NCBI GenBank assembly: GCA_016182965.1
Contig: JACPFM010000080.1
Span: 1-44,782 of the forward strand
Source: Deltaproteobacteria bacterium
GTDB taxonomy: Bacteria > Myxococcota_A > Polyangia > Polyangiales > JADJMO01
DNA: 44,782 nt
Direction: 5' to 3'
Part shown: piece after piece, positions 31,039 through 40,887 of the stretch
Layout: each line of letters begins with the position of its first letter
Position numbering within the stretch: position 1 is the first letter of the stretch
The notes under the pieces: model-generated
Told to the model about the DNA's origin: nothing
Database searches by the model: none
The model's input: the letters and a program-made list of their open reading frames with translations, nothing else
Made by a program: the position numbers and the translations under genes

Positions 31039-33275
31039 GCGCCGAGGACTTCGATCCGCGTCAGCACCGTGGCGGGCGTGAGGCCTACGAGCGCTACCTG
31101 CAGGGCATGGACGCCTCCATGCGGCAGAAGGTCGCGCTGACCGCGGCGCACCTCCTGTGCGTCGGGCGCGTCGCCGACATGGGCATGGGCTCGGGGACGG
31201 GGAGCCTCGCGCTCGCGCAGCTGCACCCCGATCTGCAGGTGATCGGCGTCGACCTCGATCCGACCTCGGTCGCGCGGGCTCGCGAGCTGCACCGCCTGCC
31301 CAACCTCTCGTTCGAGATCGGCGACATCGCGCAGGAGGTCTTCCGCGAGGGCTCGCTCGACGGCGTGCTCGACTCGTCGGTGCTGCACCACGTGACCTCG
31401 TACGGCGGCTACCGCTACGAGGCCGCCGAGCGGGCGCTCGCGGTGCAGACGCGCGCGCTGCGCGTCCACGGCACGCTGGTGGTGCGCGATTTCGTGGCGC
31501 CCGAGCCCGGCGAGGTGCTGCTCGACGTCCCCACCGACGACGGCGACGACTCCGACGATCCTCGCCGTTGCTCTACCGCGCGGCTCCTCGAGCGAGTGTC
31601 GCGCGAGCTCCGCGTCCTCTCGACCGAGCGCGGCTTCCCGCTCCAGCGGGTCGGCGCCGCGGGCGCCCGCGCGCGCTACCGCCTGTCGCACCGCGACGCC
31701 GTCGAGTTCGTGCTGCGCAAGGACTACCGCACCGACTGGGAGAGCGAGATCAAGGAGGAGTACTGCTACTTCACGCAGCGCGAGTTCGAGGAGTGCCTCG
31801 CGCGCCTCGGCATGCGCGTGCTCGCCTCGACGCCGATCGTCAACCCGTGGATCGTGAAGAACCGCTTCGAGGGGCGCATCGCGCTGTCGGATCTCGAGGG
31901 GCGCCCGCTGCCCTGGCCGGCCACCAACACGCTCGTCGTCGGCGAGAAGGTCGCCCCGGGCGAGGGCGTGCGCTTCCGCGAGCGACCGGTGCGAGCAGGC
32001 CGAGCCGGCGAGACCGCTCCGTCGCTCGGGTTCCTCGAGATGACCTGCTACCGCGATCGGCGCGACGGCCACGTCCGCGATCTCGTGCGACGACCGCACC
32101 AGACCATCGACGTCGTGCCCTTCTTCGCGGCCTCTGGCGATCTGTTCGTGGTCGCCCGCATGAGCTATCCGCGCCCGATCCTGGCCGCCGAGGGCGTGTC
32201 GATCGACGGCGCCCGCCCGCCGCACTACGTGACCGAGCCGCTCAACGTGCTGCAGACCGATCGCAGCCTCGGCGAGACGGTCGAGCGCATGCTCGAGAGC
32301 CACGCCGCGATCGCGCCGGCCCAGATCCGCGGCTTCTTCGCCGGCGCGACGTACTACCCGTCGCCGGGCGGCACGCAGGAAGAGGTCCGCTCGGTGCTGG
32401 TCGAGATCGATCCGGTGCTGGTGCGCGAGGCGGTGCCCAACGTCTCGGGCTTCAGCACCTCCGGCCGCGTGCGCGCGATCGAGGCCGAGCAGGTGCTGCG
32501 CGCGGCGCAGGTCGGGGGACTCCCCGACGCGCGCCTCGAGCTCGCCGTCTACGACCTGCTCCTCGATCGCGGTCGCGCCCCCGGGCCGTGGCTCGGCGAG
32601 GAGCTGCTGCTGCGCGAGGCCGAGTCGATCGGCGCGATCGTCGATCTCGGCGCGCTCCGCGCGCGGCCGCGGCGTCGCGTGTTCGAGCGCGTCGACCTCG
32701 CCGAATCGAAGGGCTTCCTCGAGCTCCGCTGCCGGCGCTTCGACGAGCTCGACGCGCACGGCGAGGTCGTGTGCTCGGCGCCGCTCGAGTACGTGGTGCC
32801 CGCCACGCGCGCCGCGGCCTCGGTCGCGTGCGCCCTGCTCGCGCGTCGCGGTGACCAGATCCTCCTGGGGGTGCACGACGATGATCTGCCGGCGGCGCAG
32901 TGCTTCCTCGGCAACAGCCAGCTGCTCGTCGCGCCGGCGTGGCGGCTGCCGCGCGACGCTCGCGACGTGCTCGACGCCCGGCGCTTCGTCCTCGAGCGCC
33001 TGACCGCGGAGTTCGACGTCACCGCGTCCGCGGTGTGGGATCTCGGCGGTCGCTACCATCCGTCGGGCGGGCTCTCGCCCGAGGTCGTCCACCCGCTCGC
33101 GATCGAGGTGTCGCGCGAGGGACCGGCGGGCCGCGCGCTCGCGTGGATCCCGCTCGCCAGCGTGGCCGATCACCGTGACGAGCTGCTCGACGGCCACCTG
33201 CGCATCGTCGCGCTCCGCGCCGCGCACGCGCTCGGGGTGCTGTCGCGCCGGCTCGAGAGCTGTCCCCCGACCTGA
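31035..33275 (+). CDS. methyltransferase fused to two tandem Nudix-fold-like domains
   Basis: The 746-residue protein is a fusion. Residues ~20-270 form a class I SAM methyltransferase: motif I VADMGMGSGTGSLALA, then VIGVDLDPTSVARARE, an acidic motif II, and LDGVLDSSVLHHVTS. At ~330-510, TIDVVPFFAASGDLFVVARMSYPRP, then PLNVLQTDRSLGETVERMLE and FAGATYYPSPGGTQEEVRSVLVEI have the order of an ADP-ribose-pyrophosphatase-type Nudix fold. At ~580-740 the pattern recurs: SVACALLARRGDQILLGVHDD, FVLERLTAEFDV and LGGRYHPSGGLSPEVVHPLAIEV. Neither copy has an intact G-x5-E-x7-RE-x2-EE-x-G box, so hydrolysis is doubtful. GTG 31035 overlaps the upstream gene. Confidence 0.75.
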   Translation: MSAEDFDPRQHRGGREAYERYLQGMDASMRQKVALTAAHLLCVGRVADMGMGSGTGSLALAQLHPDLQVIGVDLDPTSVARARELHRLPNLSFEIGDIAQEVFREGSLDGVLDSSVLHHVTSYGGYRYEAAERALAVQTRALRVHGTLVVRDFVAPEPGEVLLDVPTDDGDDSDDPRRCSTARLLERVSRELRVLSTERGFPLQRVGAAGARARYRLSHRDAVEFVLRKDYRTDWESEIKEEYCYFTQREFEECLARLGMRVLASTPIVNPWIVKNRFEGRIALSDLEGRPLPWPATNTLVVGEKVAPGEGVRFRERPVRAGRAGETAPSLGFLEMTCYRDRRDGHVRDLVRRPHQTIDVVPFFAASGDLFVVARMSYPRPILAAEGVSIDGARPPHYVTEPLNVLQTDRSLGETVERMLESHAAIAPAQIRGFFAGATYYPSPGGTQEEVRSVLVEIDPVLVREAVPNVSGFSTSGRVRAIEAEQVLRAAQVGGLPDARLELAVYDLLLDRGRAPGPWLGEELLLREAESIGAIVDLGALRARPRRRVFERVDLAESKGFLELRCRRFDELDAHGEVVCSAPLEYVVPATRAAASVACALLARRGDQILLGVHDDDLPAAQCFLGNSQLLVAPAWRLPRDARDVLDARRFVLERLTAEFDVTASAVWDLGGRYHPSGGLSPEVVHPLAIEVSREGPAGRALAWIPLASVADHRDELLDGHLRIVALRAAHALGVLSRRLESCPPT

Positions 33276-33293
33276 AGTACTTCAGTCCGGGGG
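33264..33293. terminator. 30-nt hairpin overlapping the stop codon
   Basis: CCCCCGACCTGAAG pairs with CTTCAGTCCGGGGG, nearly perfect, with a TA turn. The hairpin spans the TGA at 33273-33275 and lies between convergent genes, so it is a probable bidirectional terminator. Confidence 0.7.
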
Positions 33294-33310
33294 CATTGTT
33301 CGACAGCTCT

Positions 33311-33982
33311 TCATTTGAAGCCGTGCACGTGCACGACGTACCACTCGCCGCGCCACGAGATCAGCGAGGTGATGTCGATCGCGCGCGCGCCGCCGCTCGC
33401 ATCCTGGTAGCGCAGCTTCGAGCCGAGCACGCGAAAGTAGCCCACCTTGTTGCCCTCCGATCCGGGCGGCATCCACTTCGCCTTGTCTTCGGGGAGGTCG
33501 AGGCCCGCCAGCGTCGCGGACATCGCGCCGTTGCCCATCTGCTTGTGCGCCTCGTGGATGTCGCGCTCGAACGCCTTGATCAGCCGGTTCTTCCAGTCGG
33601 CCGACGGGTTCGGGATCGCCTTCACCTGCTGGTAGGCGATCTCCGGGAAGAACGCCGGCGTCGCCACCTTCGGGTCGTCGGTCTGGATCGCGCGGAACAG
33701 CAGCTGCACGCGCTTCTCGTAGCTCGGTGAGCGCAGTGAGGGCTCGTCCTCGGTCTGCGGCAGCGGCTTGCCGTCGGGACCGACGAGCGGCGGGACCGCG
33801 TCGGTCTGCGTCGCGCCGGCCGACGCGCCGGCTGACGCAGGCGCGGAGACCGCCGGCGAGGGCGACGGCGCGGGCGCCGGAGCGGCGACGGTCGGCGCGG
33901 GGCTCGGCGCGGGCGCGGGGGGAGACTTCTTCGGCTCGTCGCAGCCGACGAGCAACGCGATCGCGAGGAGGAGGTGGCGCAC
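33311..33982 (-). CDS. lipoprotein with Pro/Ala-rich linker
   Basis: The 223-residue protein has a short lipoprotein signal MRHLLLAIALLVGC (lipobox LVGC). An ~45-residue Pro/Ala/Ser linker (PAPAPSP repeats) follows and probably spans the peptidoglycan. The mature domain includes YEKRVQLLFRAIQTDDPKVA, PEIAYQQVKAIPNPSADWKN and WRGEWYVVHVHGF, and resembles a small alpha+beta domain. I do not recognise it. Start is GTG 33982 with no clear ribosome-binding site. Confidence 0.78.
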   Translation of the reverse strand: MRHLLLAIALLVGCDEPKKSPPAPAPSPAPTVAAPAPAPSPSPAVSAPASAGASAGATQTDAVPPLVGPDGKPLPQTEDEPSLRSPSYEKRVQLLFRAIQTDDPKVATPAFFPEIAYQQVKAIPNPSADWKNRLIKAFERDIHEAHKQMGNGAMSATLAGLDLPEDKAKWMPPGSEGNKVGYFRVLGSKLRYQDASGGARAIDITSLISWRGEWYVVHVHGFK

Positions 33983-34040
33983 GCGAGGAGGATACGCCGC
34001 CGCGAGAGCGTCGTCGTCTCGTCGGCAGGGTGACCGGCTC

Positions 34041-34101
34041 GAAGGTCGAACGAGTCCGAAATCACCGGGGCCGCTTCGACCTTCGACTTTCGACCTTCGA
34101 C
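34041..34101. repeat. heptanucleotide array (CTTCGAC) with short inverted arm
   Basis: CTTCGAC, CTTCGAC, TTTCGAC and CTTCGAC lie head to tail at 34074-34101. GAAGGTCGAA at 34041-34050 is the inverse of TTCGACCTTC, so a stem-loop is possible. The loop contains AAATCACCGGGGCCG (34059-34073), a 15-mer also present in the MITE-like copy 1 at 18517-18531. Confidence 0.7.
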
Positions 34102-34144
34102 CCGGTCCGCGCGAGCGTCCGCCGCGTCGACGCCTGCAATCGCC

Positions 34145-34477
34145 TCAAGGATCGACGCCGCGCTCCTTGCGGGCCAGAAGGCATTTCGGATCGCCCGGTT
34201 CGAGCATGCGGCACCCCTTCGGGCGGAGCGCGTAGATCGTGCAGCGCACCTGATCGCCGATGCGCCCGGCCAGCGCGACGCACCGCTGCGACTGCGGATC
34301 GAGCCGCAGGTGCGGCACGCCGTCGGGGTCGTAGACCACCAGCTTCTTCGCCAGATCGGGCTTCGACAGGAGCTTGGTGTCGCGCACCTCGAGGTACCAG
34401 CGGTACCCCTCGGCCTGGTTCTCGTTCGGGTTGATGCAGCACGCGCCGCAGATCGTGCAGTCCCAGCGGGTGGCCAT
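34145..34477 (-). CDS. YkgJ-family Cys-cluster protein
   Basis: The 110-residue protein has CTICGACC (C-x2-C-x2-CC) at residues 7-14, then further Cys in RCVALAG, VRCTIYALRPKGCRML and PKCLLA. That is the Fe-S/zinc-binding pattern of the YkgJ (UPF0153) family. It starts 1 bp after the stop of the hybrid histidine kinase gene, so it is co-transcribed with it. Role of the family is unclear. Confidence 0.85.
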   Translation of the reverse strand: MATRWDCTICGACCINPNENQAEGYRWYLEVRDTKLLSKPDLAKKLVVYDPDGVPHLRLDPQSQRCVALAGRIGDQVRCTIYALRPKGCRMLEPGDPKCLLARKERGVDP

Positions 34478-34478
34478 G

Positions 34479-36341
<1,863 letters not shown>

Positions 36342-36438
36342 CGCCCCCATCTCCGCACGCCCGCCGCCGCCACGCAACCGTAGCCGTCGCCCGGCCGCGG
36401 CAGCCGGCGCGGCCGGCGGGCCGTGCTAACAGTGTGCG

Positions 36439-37029
36439 ATGCACCGGTACGACGTCGACCTCGTCCGTCAACGCTTGTCCGGGCTCGAGCCTGTCACGGC
36501 GAGCGATCAGGGCCGTCGTGCAGCGGTCGCGATGATCCTCCGCGACGCAGGGCACGCCGAGGGCGCCGAGCTCCTCTTCATCCGGCGCGCCGAGGACCCG
36601 CGTGATCCATGGTCGGGGCACATGGCCTTCCCCGGCGGTCGACAGGACGCTGGCGACGGCGGCGACCTGCTCGTCACCGCGACGCGCGAGACCGCCGAGG
36701 AGCTCGGCCTCGATCTCGGCGTCCACGGCGAGCCGCTCGGTCGCCTGCACGATCTACCCGCGATCGCGCGCGGACGTCCGGTCGGCATGGTCATCCGCCC
36801 CTACGCCTTCGCGCTGCGCGGCGCGCCGGTGCTGCGGCCGAACCACGAGGTCGCCGAGGTGGTGTGGGCGCCGCTCGGGCCGATCGCGCGTGGCGAATGG
36901 CGCACGACCTACCCGTACGTCTGGGAGGGTCGCCACCTCGAGCTGCCCGGGCACCGCGTGGGGCAGAGCGTGGTCTGGGGGCTGACCCACCAGATGATCG
37001 AGATGCTGCTCGACGCGCTCCATCGGTAG
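36439..37029 (+). CDS. Nudix hydrolase, CoA pyrophosphatase-like
   Basis: The 196-residue protein matches the NUDT7/NudL-type CoA diphosphatase group. AAVAMILRDAG leads to LLFIRRAEDPRDPWSGHMAFPGGRQDAGD, and the Nudix helix reads TATRETAEELGLDL. In the signature G-x5-E-x7-RE-x2-EE-x-G the first Glu position is Asp (GGRQDAGDGGD). The RRAEDPRDPWSGHMAFPGG segment is the UPF0035-like CoA motif. It should cleave the pyrophosphate of CoA or acyl-CoA in the cytosol. It is divergent from the hybrid kinase gene. Confidence 0.88.
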   Translation: MHRYDVDLVRQRLSGLEPVTASDQGRRAAVAMILRDAGHAEGAELLFIRRAEDPRDPWSGHMAFPGGRQDAGDGGDLLVTATRETAEELGLDLGVHGEPLGRLHDLPAIARGRPVGMVIRPYAFALRGAPVLRPNHEVAEVVWAPLGPIARGEWRTTYPYVWEGRHLELPGHRVGQSVVWGLTHQMIEMLLDALHR

Positions 37030-37106
37030 CGATCGCGTTCGCGTCCGCGTCCGAAGAGGGGGGCGGGCCCGTAGCCGATCGCGCGAGGTTCGCGTACGAA
37101 TCGAGG

Positions 37107-37841
37107 GTGCGCCGTCTCGCGATCGGATCGTGCTCGCTCGTCGCCGCCGCCGTCGCCGTCGCCGTCGCCGTCGCCGTTGCCGTCGCAGCGCCGAGGCGCG
37201 CGGGCGCGCAGGAGATCCGGCTGAACGGACCGCTGAAGGGGTGCCCGGCCATCCTGATCCACGAGTCGATCCCGATCGACCTCGAGGCGGCGTACTGGAC
37301 GTCGATCGGCTGGTCGTCGTCAGGCCGGCGCGACGTGGCCGCGCTCGCCATCGGCACCGAGTGGTCGGCGCGCATGCTGACCTGGCCCGGCTTCCCTTCG
37401 GGGTCGTACGGCGGCAGCAACGGGCGCGCCGAGCTGCGCTCCGGCCTGTGGGGCTCGGGCGGCACGCGCGTCTACGGCGGCTTCGTCGAAGGGGGCGCGG
37501 TCCTCGACCTCTCGGCGCTCTATCACGCCTCGTGGGGCACCTTCACGCTGCGCGGCGGCGCCGGCTACGGAGCCTTCCCGGTCGACCGCGCGCCGCACGC
37601 GACCGCGACGTTCGCCTACGGCGTGCGCTCGGTGCTCGCCCGCTACGGGAGGCGCAGCCCGTGCGACCCAGCCACCCCCGGCAAGTCGCTCGCCGAGGCC
37701 TCGATCGCGCGACTCTTCCTGACGGTCCGCCGCGGCATCGGCCTCGACGCGTGGGAGACCGTCGTCGGCATCGAGCTGAGCCCGACGTTCTTCCTGTACC
37801 CGCTGACGTGGTGGCGTGTCGCGGGCGGACCGCCGAGATGA
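37107..37841 (+). CDS. secreted protein of unknown function with microsatellite-coded signal peptide
   Basis: The 244-residue protein starts at GTG 37107 (RRLAIGSCSLVAA...) and has a signal peptide whose core is six Ala-Val pairs. Cleavage is likely at RRAGAQE. The mature part has GCPAILIHESIPIDLEAAYW, VAALAIGTEWSARM and a repeating Gly/aromatic beta pattern (YGGFVEGGAVLDLSALY, FTLRGGAGYGAFP) that suggests an outer-membrane or beta-sandwich domain. Two Cys may form a disulfide. Family not recognised. Lies 77 bp after the Nudix gene on the same strand. Confidence 0.7.
   Translation: MRRLAIGSCSLVAAAVAVAVAVAVAVAAPRRAGAQEIRLNGPLKGCPAILIHESIPIDLEAAYWTSIGWSSSGRRDVAALAIGTEWSARMLTWPGFPSGSYGGSNGRAELRSGLWGSGGTRVYGGFVEGGAVLDLSALYHASWGTFTLRGGAGYGAFPVDRAPHATATFAYGVRSVLARYGRRSPCDPATPGKSLAEASIARLFLTVRRGIGLDAWETVVGIELSPTFFLYPLTWWRVAGGPPR
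37149..37184 (+). repeat. GCCGTC hexanucleotide microsatellite inside a signal peptide
   Basis: Six head-to-tail GCCGTC units (the fifth ends GTT) encode Ala-Val six times at residues 15-26 of the secreted protein. The unit length keeps frame, so slippage would lengthen or shorten the signal-peptide core by two residues per unit. Confidence 0.85.
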
Positions 37842-37894
37842 CCGGGTGACCCGATGCACGCTCCGCCGCCCGCCGCTTGCCCACGACGTGCGCT

Positions 37895-38392
37895 TCAGGC
37901 GGCCACCGGGCGCTCCGACCAACGCCGGCGCAGCACGCGGAGCAGCACCCGGTCGATCGACTCGATCGCGCGGCTCCGGGCGCACCTCTCGAGATCGAGC
38001 CGCGCGGCCTCGTCGGGCGCGTGCTCGTTCTCCTCGCTGAGCAGGATCGTCGGCGCGGTCACGCCGTGCTGGCGCGCGTAGCCCATCGCGTGCAACGGCG
38101 AGCAGCCGTCGAGCGCCGCGTCCACGACGAAAAGATCCACCGCATGCAGCTCGGGCGTGGCCATCGATCGCAGCAGCGCGCCATGCAGCGTTTGCGCGTG
38201 CGCCGCCTCGACGACGTCGAAGCCGCGCGCGCGGAGCTCGTCGCCGAGATCGACGCGGAGGTCGTCGTTGGACACGCCGAGCACGACGCGGGGCGGCCGG
38301 CCCCAGCGAATCGCGTAGGCGACCACCGCCTCGATGAGGTGGACGTGCTGCGACAGGTCGAGGGCGTCATGGCCGAGCGCGAACACCGACAT
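37895..38392 (-). CDS. receiver-like (degenerate response regulator) protein
   Basis: The 165-residue protein runs MSVFALGHDALDLSQHVHLIEAV and then has receiver-like order: PPRVVLGVSNDDLRVDLGDELRARGFDVVEA, an Asp in DLFVVDAALDGCSPL at the phospho-acceptor position, and TILLSEENEHAP. The invariant Lys and the full acidic cluster are not obvious, so phosphorylation is uncertain. The frame is open upstream but only as antisense of the RsmB gene. It is divergent from rsmB. Family assignment is moderate. Confidence 0.6.
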   Translation of the reverse strand: MSVFALGHDALDLSQHVHLIEAVVAYAIRWGRPPRVVLGVSNDDLRVDLGDELRARGFDVVEAAHAQTLHGALLRSMATPELHAVDLFVVDAALDGCSPLHAMGYARQHGVTAPTILLSEENEHAPDEAARLDLERCARSRAIESIDRVLLRVLRRRWSERPVAA

Positions 38393-38557
38393 GCCCGGTT
38401 TGCCCAGCAACGGACGTGCCTCGCCGATTCTCGCGGATTTGCACGGACCCGCCGCGGCTCCTGGCGACACACCGCCGCGAAGCCTGACGCGTGCGCGTGA
38501 CAGTCGGCGACGAAACTTCCCAGCTGCGACGCGGTGTGGCGATGCTACGAACCGGTC

Positions 38558-39877
38558 GTGACGAAGAGCGCCCCCGCCGACGAGGACCTTGCCTGGACCG
38601 TGGCCGAGCGCGCAGCGCGCGGCGGGGCCTACGCCGCGAAGCTCCTCGCCGACACCTTCCACCGGCGGCGCGATCTCGACGCCGCCCGCAAGAAGCACAT
38701 CGCGGAGATTTCCTACGGGCTGCTCCGTCGCGCGCGCACCCTGGAGCTCGCCGCCGATCTCGCCGGCGCGCCGAACCGCAGGCGCGTGATGCTCGCCATG
38801 CGCGCGCGCCTCGACGATCCCGCGCTCGCACCCGACGCGTGGTCGGAGCTCGAGCCGGCGCTCGCAGAGCTGTCGCCGTCGCTCCGGGTGGCGGTCGAGG
38901 GGTCCTTCCCGGAGTGGCTCGCGGAGCGCCTCATCGACGACTTCGGGCGCGAGGAGGCCTCGCGGCTCGCTCGTGCGCTGTCCTCGGCGCCGCCGACCGA
39001 CGTGCGCGCGAACCGCGATCGCGACGCGCTGATCGCCGCGCTCGAAGGCGAGGGCGTCGGCGCCGATCCGCTCCCCCGCACGCGGCTCGGCGCCCGCCTG
39101 CGCGACGAGCCACGCGATCTCTTCGCGACCCGCGCCTTCCGCGAGGGGGCGTTCGAGCTGCAGGACGAGGGCAGTCAGCTCGTCGCCGAGCTCGTCGCGC
39201 CGAACCCCGGCGCGCTGGTCGTCGACGCGTGCGCGGGCGAGGGGGGCAAGACCTTGGCGATCGCCGCGCAGCTCGGGGGGCGCGGTCGCATCATCGCGTG
39301 CGACGTCGCGCCGCAGAAGCTCGAGGCGCTCAAGCGCCGCGCCGCGCGCGCGGGCGTCACCAACGTGCAGACGGTCGCGATCGATCGCGAAGGTCCCCTG
39401 CCGTCGAGCCTCGCGAACCTCGCGTCTCGCGCCGATCGCGTGCTGGTCGACGCGCCGTGCAGCGGCGTCGGCACCTTCCGCCGCAACCCGGAGGCCCGGC
39501 AGCGGCTCGATCGCGCGGCGACGTCGAGGCTCGCGCGCGAGCAGCGCGCGATCGGCGCCCGCTTCGCCCCGCTCGTCGCGCCCGGCGGCCGCTTGATCTA
39601 CGCGACCTGCACCGTCCTGCGAGAGGAGGACGAGGCGAGCGCCGAGGCGATCGCGCGCGACGCCGGCTTCGTCGTCATGCGCGTCGCGGAGATCTGGGGC
39701 AACGCCCGCGCGGCGGACGTCGCCGACCCGAGCGGCACCTACCTCCGCCTCTTCCCGCACGTGCACGGCACCGACGGCTTCTTCGGCGCCGTGCTGCGCC
39801 GCCCCAGAGTCAGTCGTCAGTCGTCAGTCATCAGCCACGCGAAGTCGTCTCGGCCGACGACTGAGACGGATGGCTGA
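38558..39877 (+). CDS. rsmB: RsmB/NOP-family RNA m5C methyltransferase
   Basis: The ~439-residue protein has an NusB-like helical N-terminus (about 1-150) and a class I methyltransferase domain. VVDACAGEGGKTLAIAAQL binds SAM, RVLVDAPCSGVGTFRRNPE carries one catalytic Cys and LIYATCTVLREED the other, as in 16S rRNA C967 methyltransferases. The natural end should be near FFGAVLRRP. The last ~24 residues (VSRQSSVISHAKSS...) are coded entirely by the heptanucleotide repeat, which also provides the stop. GTG 38558 is my start; GTG 38534 is in frame. Confidence 0.88.
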   Translation: MTKSAPADEDLAWTVAERAARGGAYAAKLLADTFHRRRDLDAARKKHIAEISYGLLRRARTLELAADLAGAPNRRRVMLAMRARLDDPALAPDAWSELEPALAELSPSLRVAVEGSFPEWLAERLIDDFGREEASRLARALSSAPPTDVRANRDRDALIAALEGEGVGADPLPRTRLGARLRDEPRDLFATRAFREGAFELQDEGSQLVAELVAPNPGALVVDACAGEGGKTLAIAAQLGGRGRIIACDVAPQKLEALKRRAARAGVTNVQTVAIDREGPLPSSLANLASRADRVLVDAPCSGVGTFRRNPEARQRLDRAATSRLAREQRAIGARFAPLVAPGGRLIYATCTVLREEDEASAEAIARDAGFVVMRVAEIWGNARAADVADPSGTYLRLFPHVHGTDGFFGAVLRRPRVSRQSSVISHAKSSRPTTETDG

Positions 39878-39882
39878 CGACT
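39811..39882. repeat. heptanucleotide array inside the 3' end of the RsmB gene
   Basis: Left arm CAGTCGT, CAGTCGT, CAGTCAT, CAG; right arm (39855-39882) contains the same heptamers inverted (CGACGACTGAGACGG...GCTGACGACT). The left arm is identical over 24 bp to the array at 25988. It spans the end of the RsmB gene and reaches within 7 bp of the convergent gene. Confidence 0.75.
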
Positions 39883-39888
39883 CCGTCC

Positions 39889-40845
39889 TCATCCCGGCGG
39901 CGTGTAGAACGCGACGACGTCGGCGTCGCCCTCGGCGACGAGGTTGAACCCGCCGGCGAGCGCGGTCTCGTGGCGCGGCTCGATCGCCGCGTTGACGAAC
40001 GGACGCTCGACGTCGAGCGTCCCGAACGGCTCGGCGCGCACCGGTCCGCCGCGCGCGAAGATCGCGAGCAGGCCGTTGCCCTCGAGCCCGGAGGGCGGCA
40101 GCACGCGCTGCTCCTGACCCTTCGCGAGCGACCACGGACCGAGCTGCTCGGTGCGCTCGAGATCGCGCACGATCCAGTAGACGCGGATGAACTGCGTGAG
40201 CGCCGACCCGATCGCGCCGGCCCCGAAGCCCTTGCCCTCTTCACGCAGCACCCGGATGGTGCGCTCGAGCATCAGGTCGTCCTGCTGGGCCTTCAGCGAG
40301 TCGAAGATCGCCTTCCGGATCGGCGCGCTGAACGCCTCGGGCGAGTCGGCCGGCGTCTTGATCTCGGCGAGCGCCGCGAGCCCCGCCTTCATCGCGGGGG
40401 CGAGCTTCGCGGGCGCCCAGTCGTCGTCGAAGAAGCCGAGGTGCACGAACGCCGCGACGTAGTCGTCGCTCGGGGGGATGGCCGCGAGCAGCGGCGGATC
40501 GGCGAGCGAGAAGCCCTTCATCCACTCCTTGTCGCCGACCTTCTCGGGCGGCGCGCCGGTCGGCAGGCCGCAGAGCGGCGTCCACACGACCTTCCCCGCG
40601 CGGTTGCCGAGCGCGGGGATGGCCCACCAGTAGACCTCTCCCTTGCCGAGCAGATCGGTGTCGTCCTCGACCCACGCCCCGAGGAGGTGGATGGCGCGAA
40701 AGGCGCGGCCCTCCTCGGACTGCGCCTCGAGGCGCATCTTGGTCACCGACTCGTCGGCGAGCCTCAGCTGGTTTCCGAGGTCTTCGTCGAGGCCGATGCG
40801 CTTCGGGTCGGACAGCTTGCGCGCGAGATCGTCGAGTGCCCCCAT
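39889..40845 (-). CDS. conserved-looking protein of unknown function
   Basis: The 318-residue protein has no signal peptide or transmembrane helix. It begins MGALDDLARKLSDPKRIGLDEDLGNQ. Visible features are an acidic segment WVEDDTDLLGKGEVYWWAIP and a helical middle (APAMKAGLAALAEIKTP), followed by AIFDSLKAQQDDLMLERTIRVLREEG and the ending NLVAEGDADVVAFYTPPG. I do not recognise a family. It is the last of three minus-strand genes spaced 33-42 bp apart, downstream of the CopD-like gene. Confidence 0.78.
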   Translation of the reverse strand: MGALDDLARKLSDPKRIGLDEDLGNQLRLADESVTKMRLEAQSEEGRAFRAIHLLGAWVEDDTDLLGKGEVYWWAIPALGNRAGKVVWTPLCGLPTGAPPEKVGDKEWMKGFSLADPPLLAAIPPSDDYVAAFVHLGFFDDDWAPAKLAPAMKAGLAALAEIKTPADSPEAFSAPIRKAIFDSLKAQQDDLMLERTIRVLREEGKGFGAGAIGSALTQFIRVYWIVRDLERTEQLGPWSLAKGQEQRVLPPSGLEGNGLLAIFARGGPVRAEPFGTLDVERPFVNAAIEPRHETALAGGFNLVAEGDADVVAFYTPPG

Positions 40846-40887
40846 GGCCGCGAGCCTATCACTGCGCGAAAGAGCGGTGCGCGCGTT

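Noticed and set aside
30996..33227. 743-codon open frame on minus strand
   Set aside because: Opposite the methyltransferase-Nudix fusion, whose motifs are on the plus strand.
38393..39766. N-terminal extension of the receiver-like gene on minus strand
   Set aside because: The extension is antisense of rsmB; only the last 165 codons read like a protein.
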